A stretch of DNA of 64,000 nt from Skeletonema tropicum (Eukaryota > Bacillariophyta > Thalassiosirophyceae > Thalassiosirales > Thalassiosiraceae), in contig CM074149.1 of NCBI GenBank assembly GCA_037178625.1, positions 620,001 to 684,000 on the forward strand, read 5' to 3'. This document shows positions 21,756-31,006 of this stretch, piece by piece (within the stretch, counting starts at the first letter, position 1; the number at the start of each line of letters is the position of its first letter). The notes under the pieces are model-generated. The model made no database searches and was not told where the DNA came from. It saw only the letters and a list, made by a program, of their open reading frames with translations. Made by a program: the position numbers and the translations under genes.

Positions 21756-23759
21756 TTGCAGTTGTTTCCGGTGAAACGGAACACATGGTATGATAACTAC
21801 CGAGGAAAGGGGGTGATCTACAAACGAGGAGAACAACAGCCAATTGAATGCTTTATTCAGAAGCTAACAGAACAACAACAACCATCAGTGCAAAGTGGGT
21901 TCTACAAATTTGAATGTGAAGTCAACGATATACCGCTAGAGTGCTACCCGATGAAAATGACAGAGTAGATGAGGGCGTATGGCCTCGCCGTCCTTTTATC
22001 AGATGGCACAACAACAACTGCGGGAAGCTAAGCCGCCGGGATATGTTGTGACCGAAAATACACACTTTCCTGGCACGGAAATGAAGCCAAAGAAGACAGG
22101 TAGTGATGGTTCTGTCCTTCGAGTGCATAATGTAGCGGCGGCAGCATGGATCATCCCATCCAATCAAAGCGAGTGTGTCAAGGCATGATTTTTAATGACA
22201 AATGTCAGCTCAGTCAACTCGTAGCGAGCGGAATTGGAAGGGTTGTATAGAGCGCTGTACCTGTACCACATACAATATCTTGGAATAGAATTGGGACCAG
22301 ACGAAGATATTACCTACGCAATGGTTTGATAATGAGTCAGGTGCTTCTACGAGTAATCGGCCATTGAAGACAGGTCGGGACACACAATACAGCCCGAAGG
22401 AGATCTTCTGTTGCTGTTGGCAATACAGCATCTAAGGCAGAAGGTACCATTTGGAGTAATCAGTAAGCACGTCCGAGGACACCAAGATACGCTGTAACTG
22501 CCAAAAAGAAGAAGGAAACGGATGAAAGTGACTGCGATTGCGATTCATTAGAAACCACGGAAAGTGCATTGGGAAAAGAGAAAGACTTGGATGACAACGC
22601 ATTGATCAACATTGCGTGCGATGAACTAGCGGGAGAAACGACGGCAGGTGCCATTGAGAACCCCGACCAACTACCACCCGAGCATGAAATATTACAGATG
22701 CCTTACAAGGGATCAAAAGCAGTTTTGCGAATAGGGAACAAGTGGATCACAGCCGGGATGCGAAGTCACGTCAATGAAGCGCGTCGGCGTCGTGAACCAA
22801 TCCTCCGACAATATATCAAACGGAGACATGGATGGACATACGAGCAATATGACAATGTGTATTGGATGACGATAGGGGAAGTGAGACGGAAAAGCACCCT
22901 TAGCCAGCAGCGATTTACCTGCAAACTAATGCATGGCCTCCTCCCAGTGAATCACGTGAAGCAAGAAGCAACATGAGACACAAGTAGCGCAGTGCCCGAA
23001 CTGTACCTGTACGCAGTGCGATGACGAAACAATAGCACACGTGTTCCAATGTTCCCACCCTGAGATGGCTGCGAAACGTGCTGAAATAATAGCAGCGATC
23101 CGGAAGAAAGGACTCCGGAAAATATCAAAAAGAATACTACTCAGAGTGGCGGACTTGGTAGAACAGTATGCAAACGGAGGCGAGATTCGAACCACATCAG
23201 GATCACCCGAGGGTAAAGCAGCACTGGAAGCGCAAAGTGACCTCGGTTGGGATGATTTCTTCAGAGGATATCTGGTTAAAGAATGGTATCGAGCATTAGA
23301 AAGTACTTATCACGGAGACGCCCACCAGCAGTTCTATCAATTCCAAAAATTGATCTGGTATGAAGTTGCACTACCGCAGTGGCACAGTGGCATGAGCGAG
23401 AGCGAAATAGACTAGCTCATGGATCCCAGTCATTTGACAAGCAGATAGAGAGTGCACATTTAGCAGAACAATTGGTATGGTACAACCAACATCGAGAGGA
23501 GTTGCCGCCAGGCTTTCACCAACGGTGGGCAAATCATAGTATTGACGAAATAAGCAATATGGATTTGGCTACTAGGCGATTGTGGGTGCATCACCTCAAG
23601 ATAGGGAGACAAGCGGTCGAGACGCAAGAAGAATATAACGAAAGAAAGGTCAAGGAACTCTATCGTTTATCTTCAATGCATTCGGCCCACCACCACCGCC
23701 ACCTCAACGACAGCGTGTGGCTGATGAAGCCGAGGAACACGCTAACGCTAATAGAGTAG
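21756..23759 (+). pseudogene. Decayed transposon-derived coding sequence with zinc-binding motif
   Basis: Several open pieces in changing frames look like parts of one protein: 21756-21968, 22569-22976, 23041-23415 and 23379-23759. The second ends RFTCKLMHGLLPVNHV. In the frame of the third piece the link reads CPNC, CTQCDDETIAHVFQCSHPE, a CxxC...H...C zinc-binding pattern. The last piece is Trp/His-rich. The order (helical region, HGLLPV, zinc-binding cluster, Leu-rich tail) resembles the C-terminal part of reverse-transcriptase-like ORFs found many times in diatom genomes. No catalytic RT motif is present. Frameshifts and stops make it a relic. The family assignment is an inference. Confidence 0.45.
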
Positions 23760-24003
23760 TATTGCATCGTGAGAAAGGACAGCTGAGGAAGGACGCTGTC
23801 CTCAACGAACTCGAGAAATCGAAGACGTAATACAAGCATATGTGAACTAATCCTGGCCAGGAGACCACTCAGGTCTTCTGGCTTGGAGGGCGATCTGAGA
23901 AACAGCTGTGGAGGCTATATGAAGTACCAATACTGACGACGCAGCACACATGTTGGTTAGTCATAATTTTGCCCCTAGAGGGCTAATCTAAAGTACGTCT
24001 ATA
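23760..24003. other. Short intergenic stretch
   Basis: No supported feature. It separates the transposon relic (+) from the stop codon of the gene at 24004 (-). Confidence 0.4.
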
Positions 24004-25404
24004 TTATTTTACATCGGCTGAGTACAAATCCAAATCTGTGTTTACGCGCAACAGCTTGGCAAAGTGGTGAGCACGGCATTTGGCAGCATTGTTGAAGTTT
24101 GAGGACACTAATTCTGCATCCGCAGTTCCTGCTGCTAGCGCCAGATCTCGAGCCCAAGAAGTGTATTGCATGGACACATTACGCAACTTGTTGGGGTCCT
24201 TAGTTCTTGTTGCTCGTTGCCGTCTCTGTTCTTCCAGCGTCATCCGTATTGAAAGTAGCACGGATTGCTGCCGAGCCTTACCCTCAGAAGCGGAGGCGAT
24301 AAGTTCAAGGTCTCGACGAGAATGCCCAAACTCACACCACCACTTGTTACCAAAGTCATCACCACTGTCATCGTCTTTGTTCTCTTCACCGACATATTTT
24401 GATAGTGATAGCGCCTTGTTGTACTCATCAGAATCATCTCGGCCAGCCGATGTTTTATCTTTGTTTGCATTTTGTCGACTCTGACTCTTACCCCACGCAT
24501 TACTTGAAGCCAACCAAATTTCACTACCTCCACACTCCATTGCCTTGGAAACAAACGGCCAGTCTTTGTAAATTCGTCGTAGCCATGTTTCTGCCACCAC
24601 ACTTGACACTTATGGCTCAGAGAAAAGTCCTTCCGGGAGGCAATAGTTAGCACGCGTGCCATGGGGTTGAAATTGATTGATTTCTTTTTACTTTCCGAAT
24701 TCGGACTATAGGAAGGAAACAAGTGACGTTCCGAGGAAATATCATCTGCTTGTTTTGAAGACATCATTGTCGAAGGTATAACAGATATGGTTCGCTTCTT
24801 CAAGATGCCTTTCCTCACCCTCACAGGGGATTCCTTCTTCTCCTCCTCGCTTTTAGTTGGCTCAGGAACACTGACGGATTTTGTATCGGGACAGATCTTG
24901 CTGCACGGCATCGGACTATCAACAGAAGTAGACGAAGCGGTGGAAGCTTCACTTGTGTCACCACTGGACCTGGACTGCACATCCTTAGGACTTGATGGCT
25001 TTTCAGGACTAGGTAGCTTTTCAGGACTAGATGGCTTTTCATGATCAGACATGGTGCTAGCAGCACTTGTCAGGGTCTCTTCAGGAGAGTGTTGCGCTTT
25101 CTCTGTAGGTGAAACAACACTTTCTTCAGCACCAGATGATGAGGTTGGTCCAACTGCATCGACAGTAATTGAGTCATCTGGTGATGTACTTGTCGGGTCA
25201 TCTCTATTTTCGGTCTCTACGTCATCACCATTCTCGGCAGCGTCGTTTGACTTGTTCTTAAACAACCAAGGGAACACACAACAGAGAATGTTATCGTCAC
25301 TGCCAGCTCCGTAATCGGGATAATCATAGGACAAGTGCTGCACTTGAGTCCACGCGTTTTTGCCTTCATGGCAGATCGGATATCTTTCCATTCTGCGTTT
25401 GGGT
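24004..25404 (-). pseudogene. Uncharacterised diatom-family gene, frameshifted, 5' end cut off by retroelement
   Basis: A splice acceptor (CCACCACACAG) ends at 25405, and the next bases read DPNAEWKDIRSAMKAKT, the same exon start as in the gene at 31007-32701. The reading then has to change frame near 25320-25340 into a Ser/Pro/Glu-rich region with SSPEKLPSPEKPSSPKD and GILKKRTISVIPST. It changes again near 24555-24575, where DEFTKTGR must continue as FVSKAMECGG. The C-terminal part carries KWWCEFGHSRRDLELIASAS and LLSIRMTLEEQRRQR, then DPNKLRNVSMQYTSWAR. That pattern (region before an EEQ-RQR helix and a Ser-x-Ala tail) belongs to a large diatom family of unknown function. The 5' exon that should precede the acceptor is not found. 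The retroelement ORF2 ends 113 bases upstream, so it probably inserted in intron 1. Confidence 0.6.
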
Positions 25405-25516
25405 CTGTGTGGTGGCAGTACGAAGAAGTTGATAATATGATCATTTCATAAGATATGTACCTATGGCTATGGTCGTGAGTGTGTGGGGCTTTAGGTTATT
25501 TCTGTGCTACGGTAAA

Positions 25517-28500
25517 CTACGTATCACTGGTATTGCAAACAAGAAAAGAATCGTGGATACGCCTTCGCTTTTGGGGGGGCTGAGACGACTCTTGAGTCGA
25601 CTGAGAGCTACTTCTTTGTGAAGTAGATCTGCCACCTGTACTGTATAATAAATATGAAATTTGGTCATCATTAAGTGACGACGCTGTTATCGGGCCATTG
25701 TTGCTCTCATAAAGTGCTTGAATGGCAGCTAGTCCTGCTGAGCCGTTTGCCTTACAAACCGTTCTCCCGAATATTTGTGTGTAGTAGGTGCTTGGATCTG
25801 GGCTTTTGTAGGATCCTCCATAATGGTAGTTTCGTTGTTTCGATTTCCAAATTGAATCAGCTCGTTCTAAGATGTTTGATGGGGTTCTAGTGAATGCTTG
25901 GTGAGCCATGTTGGATGCGTTTGGAAAGTTGGACTTGTCGATGTTGTGGAGTGTTTTGTAGTCGCTGGGTGGAGGTGTGCCGTATAGGAAGTAATTAATT
26001 GTAGGTCCGAAGAGTCCTAGTGGGCTGATTGCAAAAGGAAGTAGTTGCATGTTATCTGAGTAAAGTTCTCCGATGATTTGTTCTCCGGTGAGTGTTATTT
26101 GTGATGAGCTGTCGGTGCGTGATGCATTTGAACCTCTGCCTCTTTGAAACTTGATCTTCTCTGCCGAAAGGAGTGACGCGACGATATTGTTTGATTTAGC
26201 GTTACTTCCACCTCGGGATGGAGAAGGGCAAGTGTCAGAGTTGCATGTGACCATGTCAAATCCAATTTTAGATAGTTTGCATCTGAAGTGGTTCTCGTTT
26301 GATACTATTGGGAGGTTGAAATGGGTGTCGAATGGTTTAATGTTGGATTTTTTGATGCTGCGGACTAAGCCTGTAGTTTCTTTACAGATTTTTGTGTCTG
26401 TGAGTTGGATGAAGGGAATGAGTGTTTCCATCTCTTTGTGCCACATATCTCTCCATTTGTTGTGCATCTTCGTTTTGAATTGTTTGCTGAGGTAGCTGCA
26501 TTGATATAGATGGTCTCCTTTTGTGTCGAAGTCTTGTTTGCAGAAGGGGCATTTGAGTTGTTCTGTTGTTTCCCAAATGTTCATACGTAAACAGCGGAGG
26601 AGGTTGAATCTGAAAAGGCGGTTGTCTTGTCTATTTTCTTCATCGCTTCTTGGAAGGTCCAAAAGTCCTTGTCCCATCTTGCCGTCGATGATTTCTGCGA
26701 TGTTGTGTGTGCTGTCGTTTGGAAGGTAATTGATCATTTTTCCACTTAGGCGAGAGGATGCTTCCTTGTTGATAATATCATGGCATTTTTGTAGTGGTGT
26801 ATTATTGATGAAGGTTGATATTCCTTGAGCTGTATCATCTCCGGTGCATATCTTTGCTATTGCCGGTGCAAATTTGTTGAAGATTTGGAAGGTGGTAGAT
26901 GGATTGGTCTCTCTATTTGCATAGAGTGATGTGATTGAGTCGGGTAGCATAAATCTTGTGCGCTTTGGTCCAAGAAATACTCCATTATAGATTGTGTTGA
27001 GTGTTCCTTTGGTTGCTAGAATTGAAGCTGGAATGGCTTTGTCTCTTGGAGTGTTGAGGCCGAGTCCTCCCATTTTTGTGCTCATGTTCATTAGGAGTTG
27101 TGAGTGGGTAGGTACTGTGTCTTTGTTGGTAATGGATTTGATGATGTGTGCATTGATATTGTCGAATGCTCTGGCAGTGAGACTATCCCATGTATCCCAA
27201 GCTTCTCCGATGCAAATGGAAGTATGAGCATGAGCATAAACATCGGCTGGAAAGAGATGATTTAGGCGTTGAGATGTGCATTGTCTGTAGAGTTGGATGA
27301 TGGTTTGGTCGTCGTCGAGGCCGTTTAGGAGGTTGTCGGCGTCAGTTTGTATCTTCTGGAGATAGTCGGTGATGAATGCTTTTTGGAATGATGGCGAACC
27401 TATTGGAGAGCCTAAAATGCGAAGGCCGTTTGTTTCTTCATACATTACAGAGTCTTTGGTGGAATAAAGTGAGATTGCTTCTTGGAGATCTTGTGCGATA
27501 GAGGAGTTGGATTGAAAGTGAGCGTGAAGAACAGAATGGCCGGAGGTGGTAGTCATAATTCTTGTTTTGTCTGTGTTCATAACAGCTCCAAGTGGGATCC
27601 CGAGATCTTTGAAACGTTGTAGAAAGAAATGTACATCTTCGATTGGTAAAAGGCAGTTGGTGTCGTCGACATACGCCATTATGATGGGAGCTCCTTCTTT
27701 GCCGTCGTCGAGTGGTTGGTTGTTTTGAAGTCGCTTGGTGGCTCGTTCCATTAGTTCTGCATTGATTTGTCGGAGGATGTGAGTGAGGACGATTCCAGCG
27801 AATAGGGGTGAAAGTGGACAGCCTTGGGTGAAGCCTTCTTCTACTCGGAATTCTTGCCATGTGTTGGTTTCATCTTTGAATTTGGCTGTATGGAAGTCTT
27901 CGTAGAGCATGTTGGTGAATGGTAGTAGATGAGGGAACTCGTGTGCAATAATTTCTCTTAACTTGTGTCTAGATACCGCATTGAACATGTTTCGGATGTC
28001 TAAAGATACAAGTGCACGTGTGGGTAGGTTGCCAGTTGATTCAGGTATGGAGATGTATTTCTCAACTCCAAGGCGCATGGTGTGTACAATAGTGGAAATG
28101 CCTCCTTGTACTCCTATAGCATAGTTGAATGGAAGAAGGTAGGATGCAAAGTCAGACTTGTTTTTGGTAATGAGGAGGTTTGCTGTGATACGGCGAATGG
28201 CACTTGGGACACCGATGGGTCTTAACTTCTTTGGGTTGTTGACATCCTTGTGGAAAGCGACGAAGTAGATGGTGTTGATGTGATTACGCTCATGTTTGCC
28301 AAAATTTGCGTTTGCGATGTTTGAAAAGAAGGTTGCTAAATGTTGCGCTGTTGAGGAGGTTTGCATCTTTTTGTGTTGTTGAGGTACTCGTTTTTTGACA
28401 AGGCGTGCAAACATGTCTAATGAGTCGCCTTGGATGCCTAAAGCTTTTCCTTTTGGGAGATTTCGAATGCATTTGGTGACTTCGTCTGGGGTGAAAGTGA

Positions 28501-29464
28501 TGGGGCTGGTGTAGACTTGGGATCTAGTTCTTGGTAATGTTGGCTGGTAATCTAAAGTGGGCGGATGGAGTTGTTGACAGATCTCGATGTTCTCTGGTGA
28601 ATTTGGAGCAATAGGTGTGGCTTTTAATAATCTTGATGTAGCTTTCTTAAAATCATCGTCATCTGCTGCTTTTTGAGCTGATTGTTGTTGGCGCCGTTTT
28701 TGTTCGGTTGTATCGGCAAGAGATGTACTCTGAGGGCTGGTGGAGGTTACTGTGCGTGACTCTTCATATAATGCTTCAAGTTGGCCGGATCGAAAAAGTC
28801 TAATGCGACGTTTGATGAGTTGTGTGAGAGAGTCGCTTTTGTTGTGCGTAGTAGGTGCAAGGATGAGTTGTTCGTAGAGGTAAATAAGTTGGCCTGCTGC
28901 TATGTCGGCATTGTAGGCTGGAAGTGTTGCTTTTGTTTTGGGTGGCGATTTCTTGAGTTCGTTGGTTGCTTTGATGATGTCTTCAAGGAGGTCTAGTAAT
29001 AAATCTTCAAGTTGCCATTTGACGCAAGGTAGGAGTGTAGATCTGAAAGGTGGTGGTTCAAACTGGTGGGAGTTAAGCCAGTCGAGGGCTTCATCCCAAT
29101 GATTGTGTTGGCAGGAGCTAGTGGGTTCGTCGAATAAATAATTGGTAAGGATGTCACGATTTGTTTTCGTTCTAGATGGGGTGTGTTTGGAGAGTACATG
29201 GGTTTGTAGAGACTTTGGAGTGTTGAATAACTTTGGTTTTTTACATTGATGGCAGACAGATAAGTTGGTTTCTTTAAGGAAAGTCAAAGGTAGTTTATCG
29301 AGTTCGTGGATGTGTTCATCAGACAAATGTCGCTGCAAGGCCGATACATTTTCGAAACCTTTTGGCTTGTCAGCGTGTTGATGTTGGGTGCAGTGCACAA
29401 ATGGACACATCCACGGGTTGTTTAGAGGGAGGGCGCCGATTTGCCACGATAGAGTTGGAACCAT
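25517..29464 (-). CDS. Retroelement A ORF2: zinc fingers, reverse transcriptase, C-terminal CCHC region (1315 aa)
   Basis: It copies element RNA into DNA at the target. Two N-terminal zinc fingers: C20-C25/H46-H51 and C71-C74/H89-H94 (CHQCKKPKLF...). The RT domain follows with motif A VSLDIRNMFNAV (about 28010-27980), motif B GFTQGCPLSPLF (about 27830-27795) and the catalytic motif AYVDDTN with YVDD at residues 598-601. A C-terminal CPFC...H...C cluster begins at residue 972, followed by IGFDMVTC and LLPFAISPLGLFGP. N-terminal fingers, central RT and a C-terminal CCHC with no APE endonuclease is the layout of R2/NeSL-type elements with a restriction-like endonuclease. The endonuclease itself is inferred, not proven. 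The start ATG lies inside the end of ORF1. Confidence 0.8.
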   Translation of the reverse strand: MVPTLSWQIGALPLNNPWMCPFVHCTQHQHADKPKGFENVSALQRHLSDEHIHELDKLPLTFLKETNLSVCHQCKKPKLFNTPKSLQTHVLSKHTPSRTKTNRDILTNYLFDEPTSSCQHNHWDEALDWLNSHQFEPPPFRSTLLPCVKWQLEDLLLDLLEDIIKATNELKKSPPKTKATLPAYNADIAAGQLIYLYEQLILAPTTHNKSDSLTQLIKRRIRLFRSGQLEALYEESRTVTSTSPQSTSLADTTEQKRRQQQSAQKAADDDDFKKATSRLLKATPIAPNSPENIEICQQLHPPTLDYQPTLPRTRSQVYTSPITFTPDEVTKCIRNLPKGKALGIQGDSLDMFARLVKKRVPQQHKKMQTSSTAQHLATFFSNIANANFGKHERNHINTIYFVAFHKDVNNPKKLRPIGVPSAIRRITANLLITKNKSDFASYLLPFNYAIGVQGGISTIVHTMRLGVEKYISIPESTGNLPTRALVSLDIRNMFNAVSRHKLREIIAHEFPHLLPFTNMLYEDFHTAKFKDETNTWQEFRVEEGFTQGCPLSPLFAGIVLTHILRQINAELMERATKRLQNNQPLDDGKEGAPIIMAYVDDTNCLLPIEDVHFFLQRFKDLGIPLGAVMNTDKTRIMTTTSGHSVLHAHFQSNSSIAQDLQEAISLYSTKDSVMYEETNGLRILGSPIGSPSFQKAFITDYLQKIQTDADNLLNGLDDDQTIIQLYRQCTSQRLNHLFPADVYAHAHTSICIGEAWDTWDSLTARAFDNINAHIIKSITNKDTVPTHSQLLMNMSTKMGGLGLNTPRDKAIPASILATKGTLNTIYNGVFLGPKRTRFMLPDSITSLYANRETNPSTTFQIFNKFAPAIAKICTGDDTAQGISTFINNTPLQKCHDIINKEASSRLSGKMINYLPNDSTHNIAEIIDGKMGQGLLDLPRSDEENRQDNRLFRFNLLRCLRMNIWETTEQLKCPFCKQDFDTKGDHLYQCSYLSKQFKTKMHNKWRDMWHKEMETLIPFIQLTDTKICKETTGLVRSIKKSNIKPFDTHFNLPIVSNENHFRCKLSKIGFDMVTCNSDTCPSPSRGGSNAKSNNIVASLLSAEKIKFQRGRGSNASRTDSSSQITLTGEQIIGELYSDNMQLLPFAISPLGLFGPTINYFLYGTPPPSDYKTLHNIDKSNFPNASNMAHQAFTRTPSNILERADSIWKSKQRNYHYGGSYKSPDPSTYYTQIFGRTVCKANGSAGLAAIQALYESNNGPITASSLNDDQISYLLYSTGGRSTSQRSSSQSTQESSQPPQKRRRIHDSFLVCNTSDT

Positions 29465-30639
29465 TTGTGAAGGCTGGCATCATCCTTCGTCATGATGTAG
29501 TTGTAGAGGGCCAATTTGAACGTGGGCCTGAGTTGCGCAGGAGGTTGCATAGTAGTAGGGCTGGGAGGAAACGATGTATGTTTGTTGCGCTTGTTTGATG
29601 AGTCGACTGTTTGTTGTTCTGGAGAGGAGACATAAAACTCAGTCTCGTTGGAGTCGATGTTGATGGAGTAAGAAAGGCTCATGTCATCGTCGTTGAGTTT
29701 GGGTGGACCTTTGCCTTTGGTTGATGATGTGGTTGAATCATTGTCTGCTGAACGAGGTGGCGGAGAAGATGGACGATTATGGAAGGCTTCAGAAATACGG
29801 GAGTTTTTGGAGAAGGTGAAAACATGTGATGTGGTTATGTGGTGAAAGGAATTGGTATGGTGTAGAGGAGATTTTGGTGAGAAAAGTGTTGGTGGCGTCA
29901 GTTGAAACCAGATTGAAGAAAGGAGAAGGATGGTGATGAGAAAGCGTGTGGTGGAAGTTGTGCAATGGTGTTGTGGGGGTGGTGGAGGTGGTGGAGGTGG
30001 TGGAGGTGGCTGATGTTTCCGGAAAGCACATGACACGAAAAATTTTTGGATGGTGCGCGCCAACAGCGCGAGAAGGACGTGAGAAGCGTGGAAGATTGGA
30101 GAATGAAGAGGTGGGTTTGATGGTAGGGGGAGTGGTGGTGGTGTTGGAGGGTGGCTTGATGTGGTTGAATGAGGATGAAGGGAAGGGTCAGGTGGGAGGA
30201 GATGAGTAGGAATGGTTGGTGAGGTTGCTTGGGAAGAGAGCTGTTCATGTAGTTGCTCAGAGAATATTTGTGCAGCAAGGGAGGGGGTAGGTGTGGAAGT
30301 AGACGCATGTTTAGGAAGGATATGTTCGTATCGAAGACCGATAGGACGATAATGGCGCATGCGTTGTTGACGAAGGAAATTGCGATGTTGAATGTAGCGG
30401 GGAAGACGCTGATCGTAAAGGGCTAGCATCGTAGAATGGATATAAAGGGTGTATTTTGAAAGGGTAATGGTGTCGCCAGTGGGTGGGAAAGTGTTGAAGT
30501 TGTAGGTTCTAGTGGGAGGTCGGGGCAGCCGAAGCTTTTTTCCTCCTGGGGGCCGGTCAGGAGGTGCTTTGCGTCGTCCCTTGCGGTAATAACGGCGCTG
30601 GATTAGGCGTACACGCTTATGGTGGCGTCTCATCGACAT
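29422..30639 (-). CDS. Retroelement A ORF1 (405 aa, Pro-rich)
   Basis: The N-terminus is strongly basic (MSMRRHHKRVRLIQRRYYRK), suited to nucleic-acid binding. The middle is Pro/Ser/His-rich with a run of twelve Pro (encoded by a GGTGGTGGA microsatellite at 29974-30008) and a hydrophobic stretch RFLITILLLSSIWF. The tail holds an acidic, Ser-rich part and ends HKWFQLYRGKSAPSL. It overlaps ORF2 by 43 bp in another frame. ORF2 begins at the ATG within AAATGGTTCC, which suggests reinitiation or frameshifting between them. No known ORF1 domain is recognised. Confidence 0.6.
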   Translation of the reverse strand: MSMRRHHKRVRLIQRRYYRKGRRKAPPDRPPGGKKLRLPRPPTRTYNFNTFPPTGDTITLSKYTLYIHSTMLALYDQRLPRYIQHRNFLRQQRMRHYRPIGLRYEHILPKHASTSTPTPSLAAQIFSEQLHEQLSSQATSPTIPTHLLPPDPSLHPHSTTSSHPPTPPPLPLPSNPPLHSPIFHASHVLLALLARTIQKFFVSCAFRKHQPPPPPPPPPPPPQHHCTTSTTRFLITILLLSSIWFQLTPPTLFSPKSPLHHTNSFHHITTSHVFTFSKNSRISEAFHNRPSSPPPRSADNDSTTSSTKGKGPPKLNDDDMSLSYSINIDSNETEFYVSSPEQQTVDSSNKRNKHTSFPPSPTTMQPPAQLRPTFKLALYNYIMTKDDASLHKWFQLYRGKSAPSL

Positions 30640-31006
30640 GGATGTGTTTTCTTGTCGGAGCTAAAGCTACAGATTAGTCTAGATTAGTTAAAACCAGCAA
30701 CAGCAAATGTTGTCTTTATCTCTTCATAATCATAAACAACACACAACACGCGTCCGCAGAAAAACACAAGTGTGAACCGTTTCAGAATATCAAAAACACA
30801 AGTGTGAACCATTTTCAGATTCAGAAACACAAGCCTGTTGCCCCAATCACCCGCCTGATGATTAGAATGACACTTTACTATGACTCTGTCTACAGACTAC
30901 AGAGGAACTAATAATTGATACTCCCACGTTACGCGAAAGCATAGATAATTCATCCGAGCCACCACCCACGCCCACGCCACAACATCAGTACAATCCCTGC
31001 CATAAC
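30640..31006. other. Upstream of retroelement A / 3' flank of next gene
   Basis: No open frame is supported. A short direct repeat (AACACAAGTGTGAACC) lies at 30764 and 30796. It probably contains the 5' UTR of retroelement A; the boundary is unknown. Confidence 0.4.

Larger units (their letters stand above)
25517..30639 (-). mobile_element. Non-LTR-type retroelement A, two overlapping ORFs
   Basis: The coding extent of an element on the minus strand with ORF1 (30639-29422) and ORF2 (29464-25517) overlapping by 43 bp. It has no LTRs. Exact ends and target duplication are not visible. The 5' flank contains a two-copy phrase AACACAAGTGTGAACC at 30764-30815 that may be part of its 5' UTR. It lies between two related host genes in the same orientation. 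ORF2 is fully open, so the copy may be young. Confidence 0.75.

Noticed and set aside
29946..30209. Plus-strand Val/Gly-rich frame opposite ORF1
   Set aside because: Shadow of the Pro-rich tract in retroelement A ORF1.
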